Shown piece by piece: positions 8,574 to 15,696 of a stretch of 20,039 nucleotides of DNA. The notes under the pieces are model-generated. The model searched no databases. It was not told where the DNA came from and saw only the letters and a list, made by a program, of their open reading frames with translations. How positions within the stretch are numbered: the stretch's first letter is position 1; each line of letters begins with the position of its first letter. Position numbers and translations under genes: made by a program. The stretch comes from Paraphysomonas bandaiensis (lineage: Eukaryota; Chrysophyceae), in NCBI GenBank assembly GCA_965644295.1, contig CBFFRP010000117.1, positions 1 to 20,039 on the forward strand. The letters run 5' to 3'.

Positions 8574-9790
8574 CTAGCTGATATTAGGGTCCTCCACCAA
8601 AGCACCAATCTCACTCCTGCGGTACAATTTCATTAGCACTTGTACCGTCGCTGCTACAGAGCAAATATACCTTTATCACCGCTATCATTTTATATAGAGG
8701 TAAAACTTCAGTGTCATATCAAAAAATAGAGGTGAACGGTGCGACGTTCTTTGCTGTGTGAGCAGCAGCCCACTCTGATACAGCTCAACGAATTGACAGA
8801 CTGACAGCACTGAGCCTTTATACTTACTACAATGTGTCGGGGTCTCACACCTCCCACTCTTTGGATATGGTGCCTATGAGTGTCAATAACTTTATTGTTG
8901 AGGCAAAAGCGGACAATACAAGACCAAGATATTGACTCCGGGACCAACTGGTTAGCTTGCTGTCACTCATTGACAAGTACTGTGGTCTCTGTTGTCACAG
9001 ACCCAGAGCGAAGGCATGAGATGCGCAGTTCCTACCACTTCCATTAATCCTGGAGGTAACTTGTTCTCCCTCGCCTTGAGAGCTTATTCAGTATACCAAC
9101 TTCCACCCACCCCTCCACAGTTCGTTTTCATGTGGTTGACACAATGGTTCTTGAAACAGGAGTGATATTACATCTGTATTCAACGTATATTACAAGGCAT
9201 AGTCAAAATCTATGCAACGCCGTTACCTCGACATAACACCTCCGATGATATCAAACTCACGCCAAAACGCAATTAGAGGGATACCCAATACATGAATAGA
9301 CAGATATCTGATGGCAGATCTCATTCGCAGTCATATCAGCTGCGTGTGTGTGCTGCTCTGTGCTGGTGTGAACAGAGACCGTCGAAGCAGTCTGAATATG
9401 CTGACTGCACAGAGCCTTTCGGCCCCTCTCCAGATCGAATAAATCACTCTGATCGCTGTTCCTCAGTCCCCGAGGGTTCAGACAGGAGTCTCGTCTCTCC
9501 TTCCTCTTGCTGTGTGCTCATCTCTGTGATTCTCATCTGATGGATATGACTGCTCTCTCTTCCCTCTTGTTAAGCCTAATATAGGGTTATGAGATATGCA
9601 TATGGTCACATGAACTTACGTTGATCTCGTGTGTTGTTATTGTGGGGGTGAGAGCATCGTATGAGGGGTGTGGATGATGTGTGTGTGATGCTTGTCTTAA
9701 GAGGGAGGCATCATGATCACTTCACTATCAAAATCATAAAATGATGAAAAAAGTCAAAAAAAAGTATTTTTGAAAAAAAAACTGAAATCT
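8574..9790. other. Interior of mariner element, no convincing gene
   Basis: About 1.2 kb inside the nested element. Minus-strand 8714-8947 and plus-strand 9292-9540 are open for about 80 codons but Ser/Cys-rich and without any recognised motif. I see no transposase remnant here. The last 60 bases are A/T homopolymer-rich. Confidence 0.4.
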
Positions 9791-9814
9791 GTTGTTTATT
9801 TCGAATCCCCCCTG
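9791..9814 (-). repeat. Mariner-type right terminal inverted repeat
   Basis: 24 bases, identical in reverse complement to 7376-7399; followed by TA. A/T homopolymers fill the adjacent inner 60 bases (9745-9785). Confidence 0.85.
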
Positions 9815-10140
9815 TATAGACTTCAGCTCAGTTTCAACTTTAACCATAACGCCATCAAGTAAGGCACGAGATCCTGGGACAAAGGGGTAAGGCGCCGGAC
9901 GTTGGTTTGGCATTGCAGTCAATATCTTCATTCCGTCCACCATAATGCGTTCTTTGCGATTCTTGTGGGGATACCAGAAAACATCTGCCACCTTTGCATG
10001 TATTCCGCATTGCTTCGTGGAATCATTGAACACGCTGACATGTTCCTCTGCAGCATAGGCACGATACATCACACGGACACCATTGGTAAAATAAGTGTCA
10101 TCTGCTGGTGTCACTGCCTCAAATAAGTTGGTGTGATCGT

Positions 10141-10171
10141 GAAACCTGGTAAAGTGATTTCACCAGGTTTC
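10141..10171. repeat. 10-bp perfect inverted repeat (hairpin)
   Basis: GAAACCTGGT at 10141-10150 pairs with ACCAGGTTTC at 10162-10171 around an 11-base spacer. It sits near the 5' edge of the longest open stretch of the minus-strand decayed gene, where an acceptor (ACCAG) is possible. Function unknown. Confidence 0.4.
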
Positions 10172-10462
10172 ATATTTGGAAAAGTGTCGTATAAGTACTT
10201 ATTTGAAGACTAGGGTTAGTGTTAATTACAATTTAGTTGTTGTATATTTTCAATTATATATATTTTAAAAATATTTTACTAAAATATTGTATTATATTAT
10301 TGTTACTTTTCATATAAATCTACTGTAATAATACTTATGAAAATCTCACATCAACGTAACTATATATTATACATTATACACATACAATACGTGATTAGAT
10401 ACTATATTACTTTAAAGATAATATACTATAAATGAAACACAGTGTAGTTTCTAGCTACTTAC
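10172..10462. other. AT-rich stretch, possible intron of the minus-strand gene
   Basis: Very AT-rich with TATA and TTAT runs and no open frame. It lies between a possible small exon ending at a GTAAGT donor (10462) and the next open stretch, so an intron fits. Nothing else is visible. Confidence 0.35.
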
Positions 10463-10942
10463 GGCAGGGTAAAAGCTTACATGAAATGCCTTTGAAGCGT
10501 AGTGACAGTCCTTTCTTCTGCATCATCATGTAAACTACGCTATCAATCATTCTGATATTGTATTGTAAACATACACATAAATGAAGTGCAGTGTATGAGA
10601 TCATGTATCGTGATACATACCAGCAGCAGGTGTATTGTTGGCAACCCCAAGGGGAGCGACCGAAGGTGCAGGTGGACCGGCGACACCAAGAGGAACTACT
10701 GAAGACACAAGAGGATCGATCACACCAAGAGGAGCGGTTAATGGTTCAGGTGGGATCAAAGTAGGGGAATAGGAAGTGTCCTAACGTGTACAATCAAATG
10801 ATGGTATAATTTTTGTCTGTTTGAACTTGTTGATAGTGTTCATCACATCAGAGTCTTATCGTTCTTGGTCATGGGGGCAAACGAAGGATCAACATATTTA
10901 TCTAAAAGCGCCTCTTGTAGTCGGGGATAGCTATCAAATCCA

Positions 10943-11191
10943 CTAAATTGCATTTGTGCTTCTTAGTGGACAGTCCGGTAATAATCTGGTGTTCATACTG
11001 CTGCGGAGAGTACACAAAGCGATTCCGTATTCGCATCTCTTGTAAGCAATGTCATCAATGTCACTTAAATTTGAAATATTGTTAACATACAACTGTTGTG
11101 TGCAAAAGTAAACCCAACTGTTGTTATGATTGAGTCCAGCAATGACGAACAGGCAGAACAATTCCAGTAGCTGCTCCAAGATACCACCCAT
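10943..11191 (-). CDS. Small hypothetical ORF in the divergent region
   Basis: 82 codons starting with a hydrophobic segment (residues about 4-20, LEQLLELFCLFVIAGL) followed by a polar part. It overlaps the start of the longer minus-strand gene in another frame. An alternative frame (ATG at about 11038) is also open for over 40 codons. Either this is a decayed 5' part of the same gene or chance. It lies 54 bp from the plus-strand Myb-like gene. Confidence 0.2.
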   Translation of the reverse strand: MGGILEQLLELFCLFVIAGLNHNNSWVYFCTQQLYVNNISNLSDIDDIAYKRCEYGIALCTLRSSMNTRLLPDCPLRSTNAI

Positions 11192-11244
11192 TACAGTGAT
11201 TTGTCAGGTGTTACCTATCAAAAACTCACGCTTAATTGTATTTA

Positions 11245-13262
11245 ATGGGATTTGCGTGTATATCAGATGATGAGGACCGATCTGACGACGCAGCTGATCC
11301 TTTGACTCCTCCCACAGTCACGATGGTAGTTTGTAGTGGAGTTTGCGGTTGTGGTAAAGAGTTTCCACAAGAAGATCAATAATATGGATCAGACTATCGC
11401 TATGCCCAGCTCTGCGCGCAATGTATGAGACCTGAGCATACACCTCCTGCAGGTCCAGAAGAAGGTGTGGCTTACAATCCCCCCTGCTCTCCCACTCCTT
11501 CCATTAATTTTCAAGACCATACACCGCCGGTTGCTTTGCATTCTGCTGGTACCGAGGAGGAAGAGGTGTGGAGTGAAAACGAAGAAGAGGAGGAGAACAG
11601 CGGTGAGCAGCTGCTGGATAGTGGACACAGAATTGGGCACACAGTGGGTGCTATACTAAGTAATGTTTTGGACACACCATTTCCAAAGGAAGCGGGAGCT
11701 CGTTTAGACATCGAAGTCAATGGAGTTGAACAAGTTTTTGTGCCCGTGGTCAACCATCAGGACAATATATCACCGGAAACAGGAAGAAATATTTTGAGTT
11801 GTTTCCGAACCCTACTAAACTTCTCTATGGATACAGCCATGCGCATGCAGTGGTAGACCGAAGGAGCAATGTGGGTTGGATCTGTCACTGTATCCTAAAG
11901 CGCACTCTTCCTGATGGTGATACGGAATTAAGTACTGATGCTGAGACAGACATTAACTTGTCACATCGTCTGGTACTGTGGGAGATCTGGCACACGCGTT
12001 GCAACCGACCCAGGGTAGACATTCAACTATTTGATGTAGACACGAATTCGTTTCATCTTATCCGTCATGGGTTGAAGTGGCTACAGAAACATTGCTTGGA
12101 TAGCTTTTTAGAGGACAACTTCAAGCTCGACGAAGACTTCGTATCTCAACAGTATCAGCAGTACATACAAGTCAATCGCTGGGAGTACAATCCTAGTCGT
12201 GGACTTTCTTTGAATTGTAAAAATCCACAGAAAGCCCGCGATCGACGAGGAAATCTCGAAGAGAAAGCAAAGCGAGCAGCCAGTGTGGTCGACTTGTCTG
12301 GTGTTGCCGCGGGCGGTCGTGTGCCTGATGAGACTGGGGCACTTCGGTCTACGAGAATTGCTATACGAGCATCGCAGACCGCGATGAATGCCGTAGACAA
12401 TGAGAAGGCGGACAGTGAGTGCGATGTATCTACTATTTCTTCTCCGCCGATAACTCCTAATCCACGAAGTGCTGGCAACAAGAAAGCATCTACAGGGACT
12501 GCTACTATAAGAGAGCTGCTTGTGTTCTCTGGACCGATGAGCTCGATAAAAGACTTATTGTTCTCGTAAAGAGATATACCGGTTCAGCTCGTGGAGGGGG
12601 GATATCTTGGGTAGATGTTGAAAAGAAGTTTGGTAAAAAAGCTAATCGGCGCCAGTGCAAGTCCAGATACGCCAGTATTATGAAAGCTAATAAGAGGAGG
12701 AAGAGGAGGAGGAGGAAGAAGAAGAAGAGGAGGAGGAAGAAGAAGAGGAGGATAAAAGCAAGCCCAGATTGATGAAATGAGAAATCTGGTGCAGTCTATG
12801 AAGCGGGAAATTGAGACACTAAAGCGGGACAAAGCAAGTAAGCTTCCAGCTACTGCTGTTGCTGCTACCGACGTTCCTAGTCCTGGAAAAAATATCAAGT
12901 TTCAGCTTCTGTAGTGCATGACCTGACTAATTCTAAGTCTACTTTAAGAAAGAGTCGTCGGATGAAAGAGATGGAGAGCTCTGAGGAGTTGCCTGTATGC
13001 AATGATGATGGGCACTCCAGCAGCAGTTGTGAAGAGGAGGCACCATTGAGAGCTTCGTCGAAAAATGAGACCTCCCCGTCGAAACCGAAGCAAAGATAGA
13101 AAGAAGAGCAGGAAGAACTCCTACACAGAAAGTCTTCTACTGGAACACATTCATATGGCTTATGAACGTGACAACTTCAAAGCTGAAGTCCAGCGCCTCG
13201 AGCTTGAGAACCGGAAGGAGAAGAACGAACAAGGAATTCTGCAGAATGTTATTGAAACATAG
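11245..13262 (+). pseudogene. Decayed Myb/SANT-like, coiled-coil protein gene of the inverted-repeat element
   Basis: ATG at 11245. Segments in order: an acidic start; a Cys-rich motif (CSGVCGCGKEF ... LCAQC, 11326-11424) interrupted by TAA at 11380-11382; a Glu-rich stretch to about 11610; a frame change near 11780 (1 to 3); a middle domain of unknown family (11790-12240); a Ser/Pro linker; a change to frame 2 before 12530; a Myb/SANT-like domain 12530-12690 with Trp at 12530, Trp about 12608 and a QCKSRY motif; a purine microsatellite; coiled coil about 12756-12835; basic/acidic linker; and a leucine-rich coiled coil 13120-13260 ending at TAG. The domain order reads as one protein across at least one stop and about five frame changes, several at A runs. 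Probably a DNA-binding accessory protein of the element. Decay is likely, but assembly errors or small introns could explain some breaks. Confidence 0.55.
12692..12752 (+). repeat. AGG/AAG purine microsatellite within coding region
   Basis: A 61-base run of A and G triplets follows the Myb/SANT-like domain. One frame gives Lys/Arg, another Glu. Since the flanking domains are in different frames, length change here is a likely cause of one frame break; the Glu frame fits acidic tracts elsewhere in this gene. Confidence 0.7.
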
Positions 13263-13533
13263 AGAAGAGTAGAGTGTGCATTGCATCTTTGTTGCACTTC
13301 TGTTCAATAATTATGTGGTTTTAAGTTTATACAATGACTAGCTAGAACTAGTTTGTAGCTCATTCATGTACAACATAGCAATCGAAGGGTTAGTTGAGAT
13401 CATTTTTATACTGAAATTAATATTAATTTGCAATATTAGTCAATAATATATCAATACAAATGCAGAGAACTATTTATTTGCACTCTAGTAACTAGCTAGT
13501 TTTAACAAGGAATGTACGTCAAAAACGTGGGAA
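13263..13533. other. AT-rich 3' flank of Myb-like gene inside the element
   Basis: 271 bases between the last stop and the right inverted repeat, with CTAGCTAG-type short palindromes near 13338-13353 and 13485-13500. No gene is visible; presumably 3' UTR and subterminal sequence. It contains AATAAT near 13306 but no clear AATAAA. Confidence 0.4.
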
Positions 13534-13564
13534 AAAATTTCCTACGTTTGCATATTGTTTACTT
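13534..13564 (-). repeat. Right terminal inverted repeat (31 bp)
   Basis: Reverse complement of the left repeat with one mismatch. Together with the adjacent inward bases it also forms a local palindrome (AAACGTGGGAAA facing TTTCCTACGTTT), so the end is hairpin-prone. Confidence 0.7.
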
Positions 13565-13819
13565 CTACAAGCAACTTCCAGAGTACAGAAATTGCATCTT
13601 ATTATCAATAATCAATATATACATCATATGATTCCCAGGCCAGCAGAGGAAAGCCTACAGGAATGACCTTCATCCATATATACATAATTATATAAGAAAA
13701 TCTGATTATTACATACATGAGAACGGTTGTTGGGTACAGAAACTAGTATTATATCGATGGACTGACTAAACAGGGCTTGCTATGTACTACTACTGTAGTG
13801 GCGGGCAACCGTCTCAGGA

Positions 13820-13855
13820 CTGCTTGTGCATCGCTGAGAGCACCATGGTGCAACC
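13820..13855 (-). repeat. Conserved LINE 3' stem-loop segment, minus copy
   Basis: 36 bases that match 17530-17565 at 31 positions when read on the minus strand. Contains the palindrome GCACCATGGTGC and a hairpin with a GCGA (GNRA) loop. At the loop-closing pair this copy has A-T where the other has G-C. Just beyond, CAACCGTCTC and CAACCGTCCC form a direct repeat (13806-13815, 13851-13860). Likely the 3' structure recognised by the LINE RT. Confidence 0.55.
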
Positions 13856-13871
13856 GTCCCTTGTAGTGAGG

Positions 13872-15057
13872 TTAGTCGGGGGGTCTGCCTTTGAGCAGTG
13901 TGTCTGGCGGGCCTGTGCCATGGGATATACGGGGGAAGGTTGGGGCTAGATGTATATATATGAGAGTGTAAGTCGGTGGTGGAGATGGTGCTGCTGGATG
14001 TCGAGGTGGGATTTCGGCCACAAGTAAGAGGAGGAGTTGTTTCCGGAGTGGTGGCGCTTGTCTCTGTCGGGTTCGGACTCTTGCAAATGATAGAATTCTT
14101 GGGGTGGATGTCGCTTGGAGTAGTTGGAGTGTTTTTGGTGTCTGGTGGGTATCCTGTGACTGGCGTTGTTGCTGTGAGTGTGTGGGGTCGTAATCGGTGT
14201 TACTGGTGTCGTGTCTGCAAGCTTGTAGCTTGTGAGCGACTGGATCAAGTCCGGGTGGGATGATGGAGTGGTGGGCTGTGAAGTGTTTGTTCAGCTCGTC
14301 GTGTATGTCTGTGGGGAGGGTCAGGGAAACGCCGTTCTCCAAGGTGAGTTGGGTGTGGGATGGCGTCTGTTTGCGCTTTAAACCTATTGCCTGAAGGGCT
14401 TTCCCGATGTGTTGGAGTTCCAGATGGACCTGGATGGTGTGGGTCCTTTGGGTCATGCGCTTCCGCATTTCTGTTCGTGCTCTTCCTTGGAGCAATCGGG
14501 TGAGGTCTTCCCGTACAGGGTGTCAAACTGTGTGCTATTGATGGTCGTGACCGTCCATGTCAGCATCTGACACGGGTTCACGGCAGGCCTGATGACGGTG
14601 GTGGGTGGGTGGGATGGGTCCTCTGAGGCTCGGTCCAGTTCGGCTGTGGTGACCTCCCATCGTTGTAGTCCTCTTTGTATAAGACTGTAAAGACGTGTGT
14701 CGTCTACGTGTGGTTGGAGGTACACGGCCCTAGTGAAAAACTTTCTTTTGAGGTAGATGACTAATAAGTGTAGTGCTGTCTGTATGACTCTCATTTCCGC
14801 AGAAAAGCCGTCTTTGAAGCAAGAACGTTTGCGTTGGCATATAGGAGGTGAATAATGCGTGCTTTCTTCGTTCTATCCGCGTTACGTGTGTCGTGAGCCG
14901 CGTCAATGGTGATGCGGTGGATAAGTGCTAGTTTGGTGGCGGCGTGGTCGGCAGGGTGTGAATGTGCAGAGGGCTCCGGGAGGGATTGATGATGAGTGCT
15001 GAGATGCTGTTGGTATTCCTCCACCATTCCTGATCGGCGGGGTTGATGTTGAGCCAT
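13872..15057 (-). pseudogene. LINE ORF2 linker remnants in three frames
   Basis: Downstream of the endonuclease on the minus strand, open stretches in successive frames resemble the basic helical linker found between endonuclease and RT (for example KALQAIGLKRK and LPTDIHDELNKHFTAHH, recalling the pre-RT segment with a conserved hF near its end). At least three frame changes are needed to join them. The last frame ends KGRPPD then stop, matching the end of the plus-strand LINE ORF (KGRPPDQKRR). No RT motif follows. Confidence 0.5.
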
Positions 15058-15068
15058 GATGGCGGGAG

Positions 15069-15485
15069 CTAATGGTGTTGCTCCTTCGACAACGGGGGTC
15101 CTGTTCCACTGATGCAGATGTCGGTCCAGACCGGTCTGTGGTCAAAAGTAGCTGCCGTGAGGGCGTCCGAGGTGTAGCACCCGTTGCCAGAGATGTGTAT
15201 GTATGTGGGGAGAGGCGTGTGAAGGATGTGGTCTATTCTGGAGATTCCGCGGTCTTTCCGGAAGTAGGTGAAGAATGGGTCCTCAGTATTGATGGACTGT
15301 ATGAGGGGGGCTGTGAGTTGGAGGGATGCTGCCAATCCACGTAGGTCTCGCTTTCCAGTGTGGCCTTCGAGCGAGGCATTGAAGTCACCGCCTACAAGGA
15401 CTGTGTGATCGTTGGCCCTGACCTTAACAATCCATTTATAGTGAGGATGTTCGTGAGGATATGGAGTACGGTCGTGAGGCACCAT
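15069..15485 (-). pseudogene. LINE endonuclease (EEP/APE-type), C-terminal two-thirds
   Basis: 138 codons. Seen: VLVGGDFNASLEG (catalytic GDFN motif), a SRIDHIL motif, and TFDHRPV near the end (the SDH-type catalytic Asp-His). These are the conserved late motifs of the exonuclease-endonuclease-phosphatase fold used by LINEs to nick target DNA. The N-terminal motifs with the first Asn and Glu are absent because the copy is truncated. It ends at TAG 15071-15069, after which linker-like sequence continues in other frames. Non-functional as it stands. Confidence 0.8.
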
Positions 15486-15486
15486 A

Positions 15487-15690
15487 AATTATAATCAATA
15501 TCTCTTATCATTCATCAATTTCATGTTGTCTCTACTACCACTCATTTCTCGTACGACGATCTTACGTCGTCACTACAACTTGCATCGTCACTATATTCCG
15601 TTTTACCGCTATATACTTATCGTCATAATTCTCTGCCCTACGATGGCAAATACAGTCCAACATAAAGTTTCACTCTATTAACCAGCTCCA
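15487..15690. other. AT-rich spacer between two LINE-derived pieces
   Basis: About 200 bases with a sharp composition change at 15486. Contains a run of TCGTC-type short motifs (CTTACGTCGTCACTAC, TGCATCGTCAC). No gene or clear target duplication is visible. Confidence 0.4.
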
Positions 15691-15696
15691 AGCCCA

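Larger units (their letters stand above)
7376..9814. mobile_element. Tc1/mariner-type element, probably non-autonomous, inserted in an exon
   Basis: Perfect 24-bp inverted repeats (7376-7399 and 9791-9814, starting CAGGGGGGATTCGAAATAAA) are flanked by TA on both sides (7374-7375, 9815-9816), the target duplication of the Tc1/mariner superfamily. Length 2,439 bp. I find no D,D34D/E transposase frame inside; ORFs are below 85 codons and unconvincing. The insertion interrupts a minus-strand coding exon. Removing the element and one TA reconnects the frame, which confirms both boundaries. The interior left flank is AT-rich with CTAG-rich short palindromes near 7425-7455. Confidence 0.8.
7172..10953 (-). 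pseudogene. Decayed, intron-containing gene of unknown function, split by a mariner-like insertion
   Basis: I do not recognise this protein. Minus-strand pieces, 5' to 3': an exon 10953-10621 starting with an ATG and ending at a GTATGT donor, with an internal frame change near 10840, a TAG near 10780 and a three-fold APLGV repeat; a possible 55-bp exon 10517-10463 ending at GTAAGT; a long open stretch from about 10150 to 9817 (includes TYFTNGVRVMYRAYAAEE and YPHKNRKER); then, beyond the inserted element, 7375-7172. Joining across the insertion keeps the frame for 37 more codons to a TAG at 7262-7260. A +1 change there opens a frame to TAA at 7174-7172. No transposase, helicase or nuclease motif is visible. 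It lies inside the inverted-repeat element and is divergent from the Myb-like gene. Stops and frame changes point to decay, unless some are homopolymer errors or unseen introns. Confidence 0.5.
6942..13564. mobile_element. Two-gene DNA element with 31-bp inverted repeats, carrying a nested mariner
   Basis: Bases 6942-6972 and the reverse complement of 13534-13564 match at 30 of 31 positions (both start AAGTAAACAATATGCAAACG). CTA occurs directly outside both ends (6939-6941 and 13565-13567), a possible 3-bp target duplication. Removing the nested insertion leaves about 4.2 kb. Inside are a minus-strand gene and a plus-strand gene with a Myb/SANT-like domain, transcribed away from each other. 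Known PIF/Harbinger elements make 3-bp duplications and pair a transposase with a Myb/SANT-like protein, so that superfamily is the first comparison. However, I see no DDE transposase motifs in the minus-strand gene, so classification is open. Confidence 0.6.
13786..15486 (-). mobile_element. 5'-truncated, RT-less LINE fragment (endonuclease + linker + 3' tail)
   Basis: Minus-strand frames read, 5' to 3', as the C-terminal part of an AP-type endonuclease (15485-15069), then basic linker-like segments (15057-14791, 14794-14453, 14495-13872) with several frame changes. A tail then contains a 36-base segment shared with the LINE piece at 17530-17565. Normal LINE order is endonuclease, linker, RT; here the tail follows the linker directly, so the RT part is deleted. 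The 5' cut is abrupt at about 15486, where AT-rich DNA begins. The sense strand is C-rich, like the other LINE piece. An AGT-repeat-like tail (13786-13797 on the minus strand) may be the 3' end. Confidence 0.6.

Noticed and set aside
7376-9814. hAT element (termini starting CAGGGG are common there)
   Set aside because: hAT makes 8-bp duplications; the 8 bases on each side differ, while TA is present on both sides and the frame is restored with one TA removed.
9734-10114. The 126-codon minus-strand ORF as a complete gene
   Set aside because: Its last codons are read from the mariner terminal repeat; the true continuation lies beyond the insertion at 7375.
13976-14263. A 95-codon hydrophobic plus-strand ORF as a membrane protein
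   Set aside because: It is antisense to the C-rich LINE linker remnant; Gly/Val richness is the reverse complement of the C-rich sense strand.
15072-15344. A 90-codon plus-strand ORF
   Set aside because: Antisense to the clear endonuclease motifs (GDFN, SRIDHI, DHRPV) on the minus strand.
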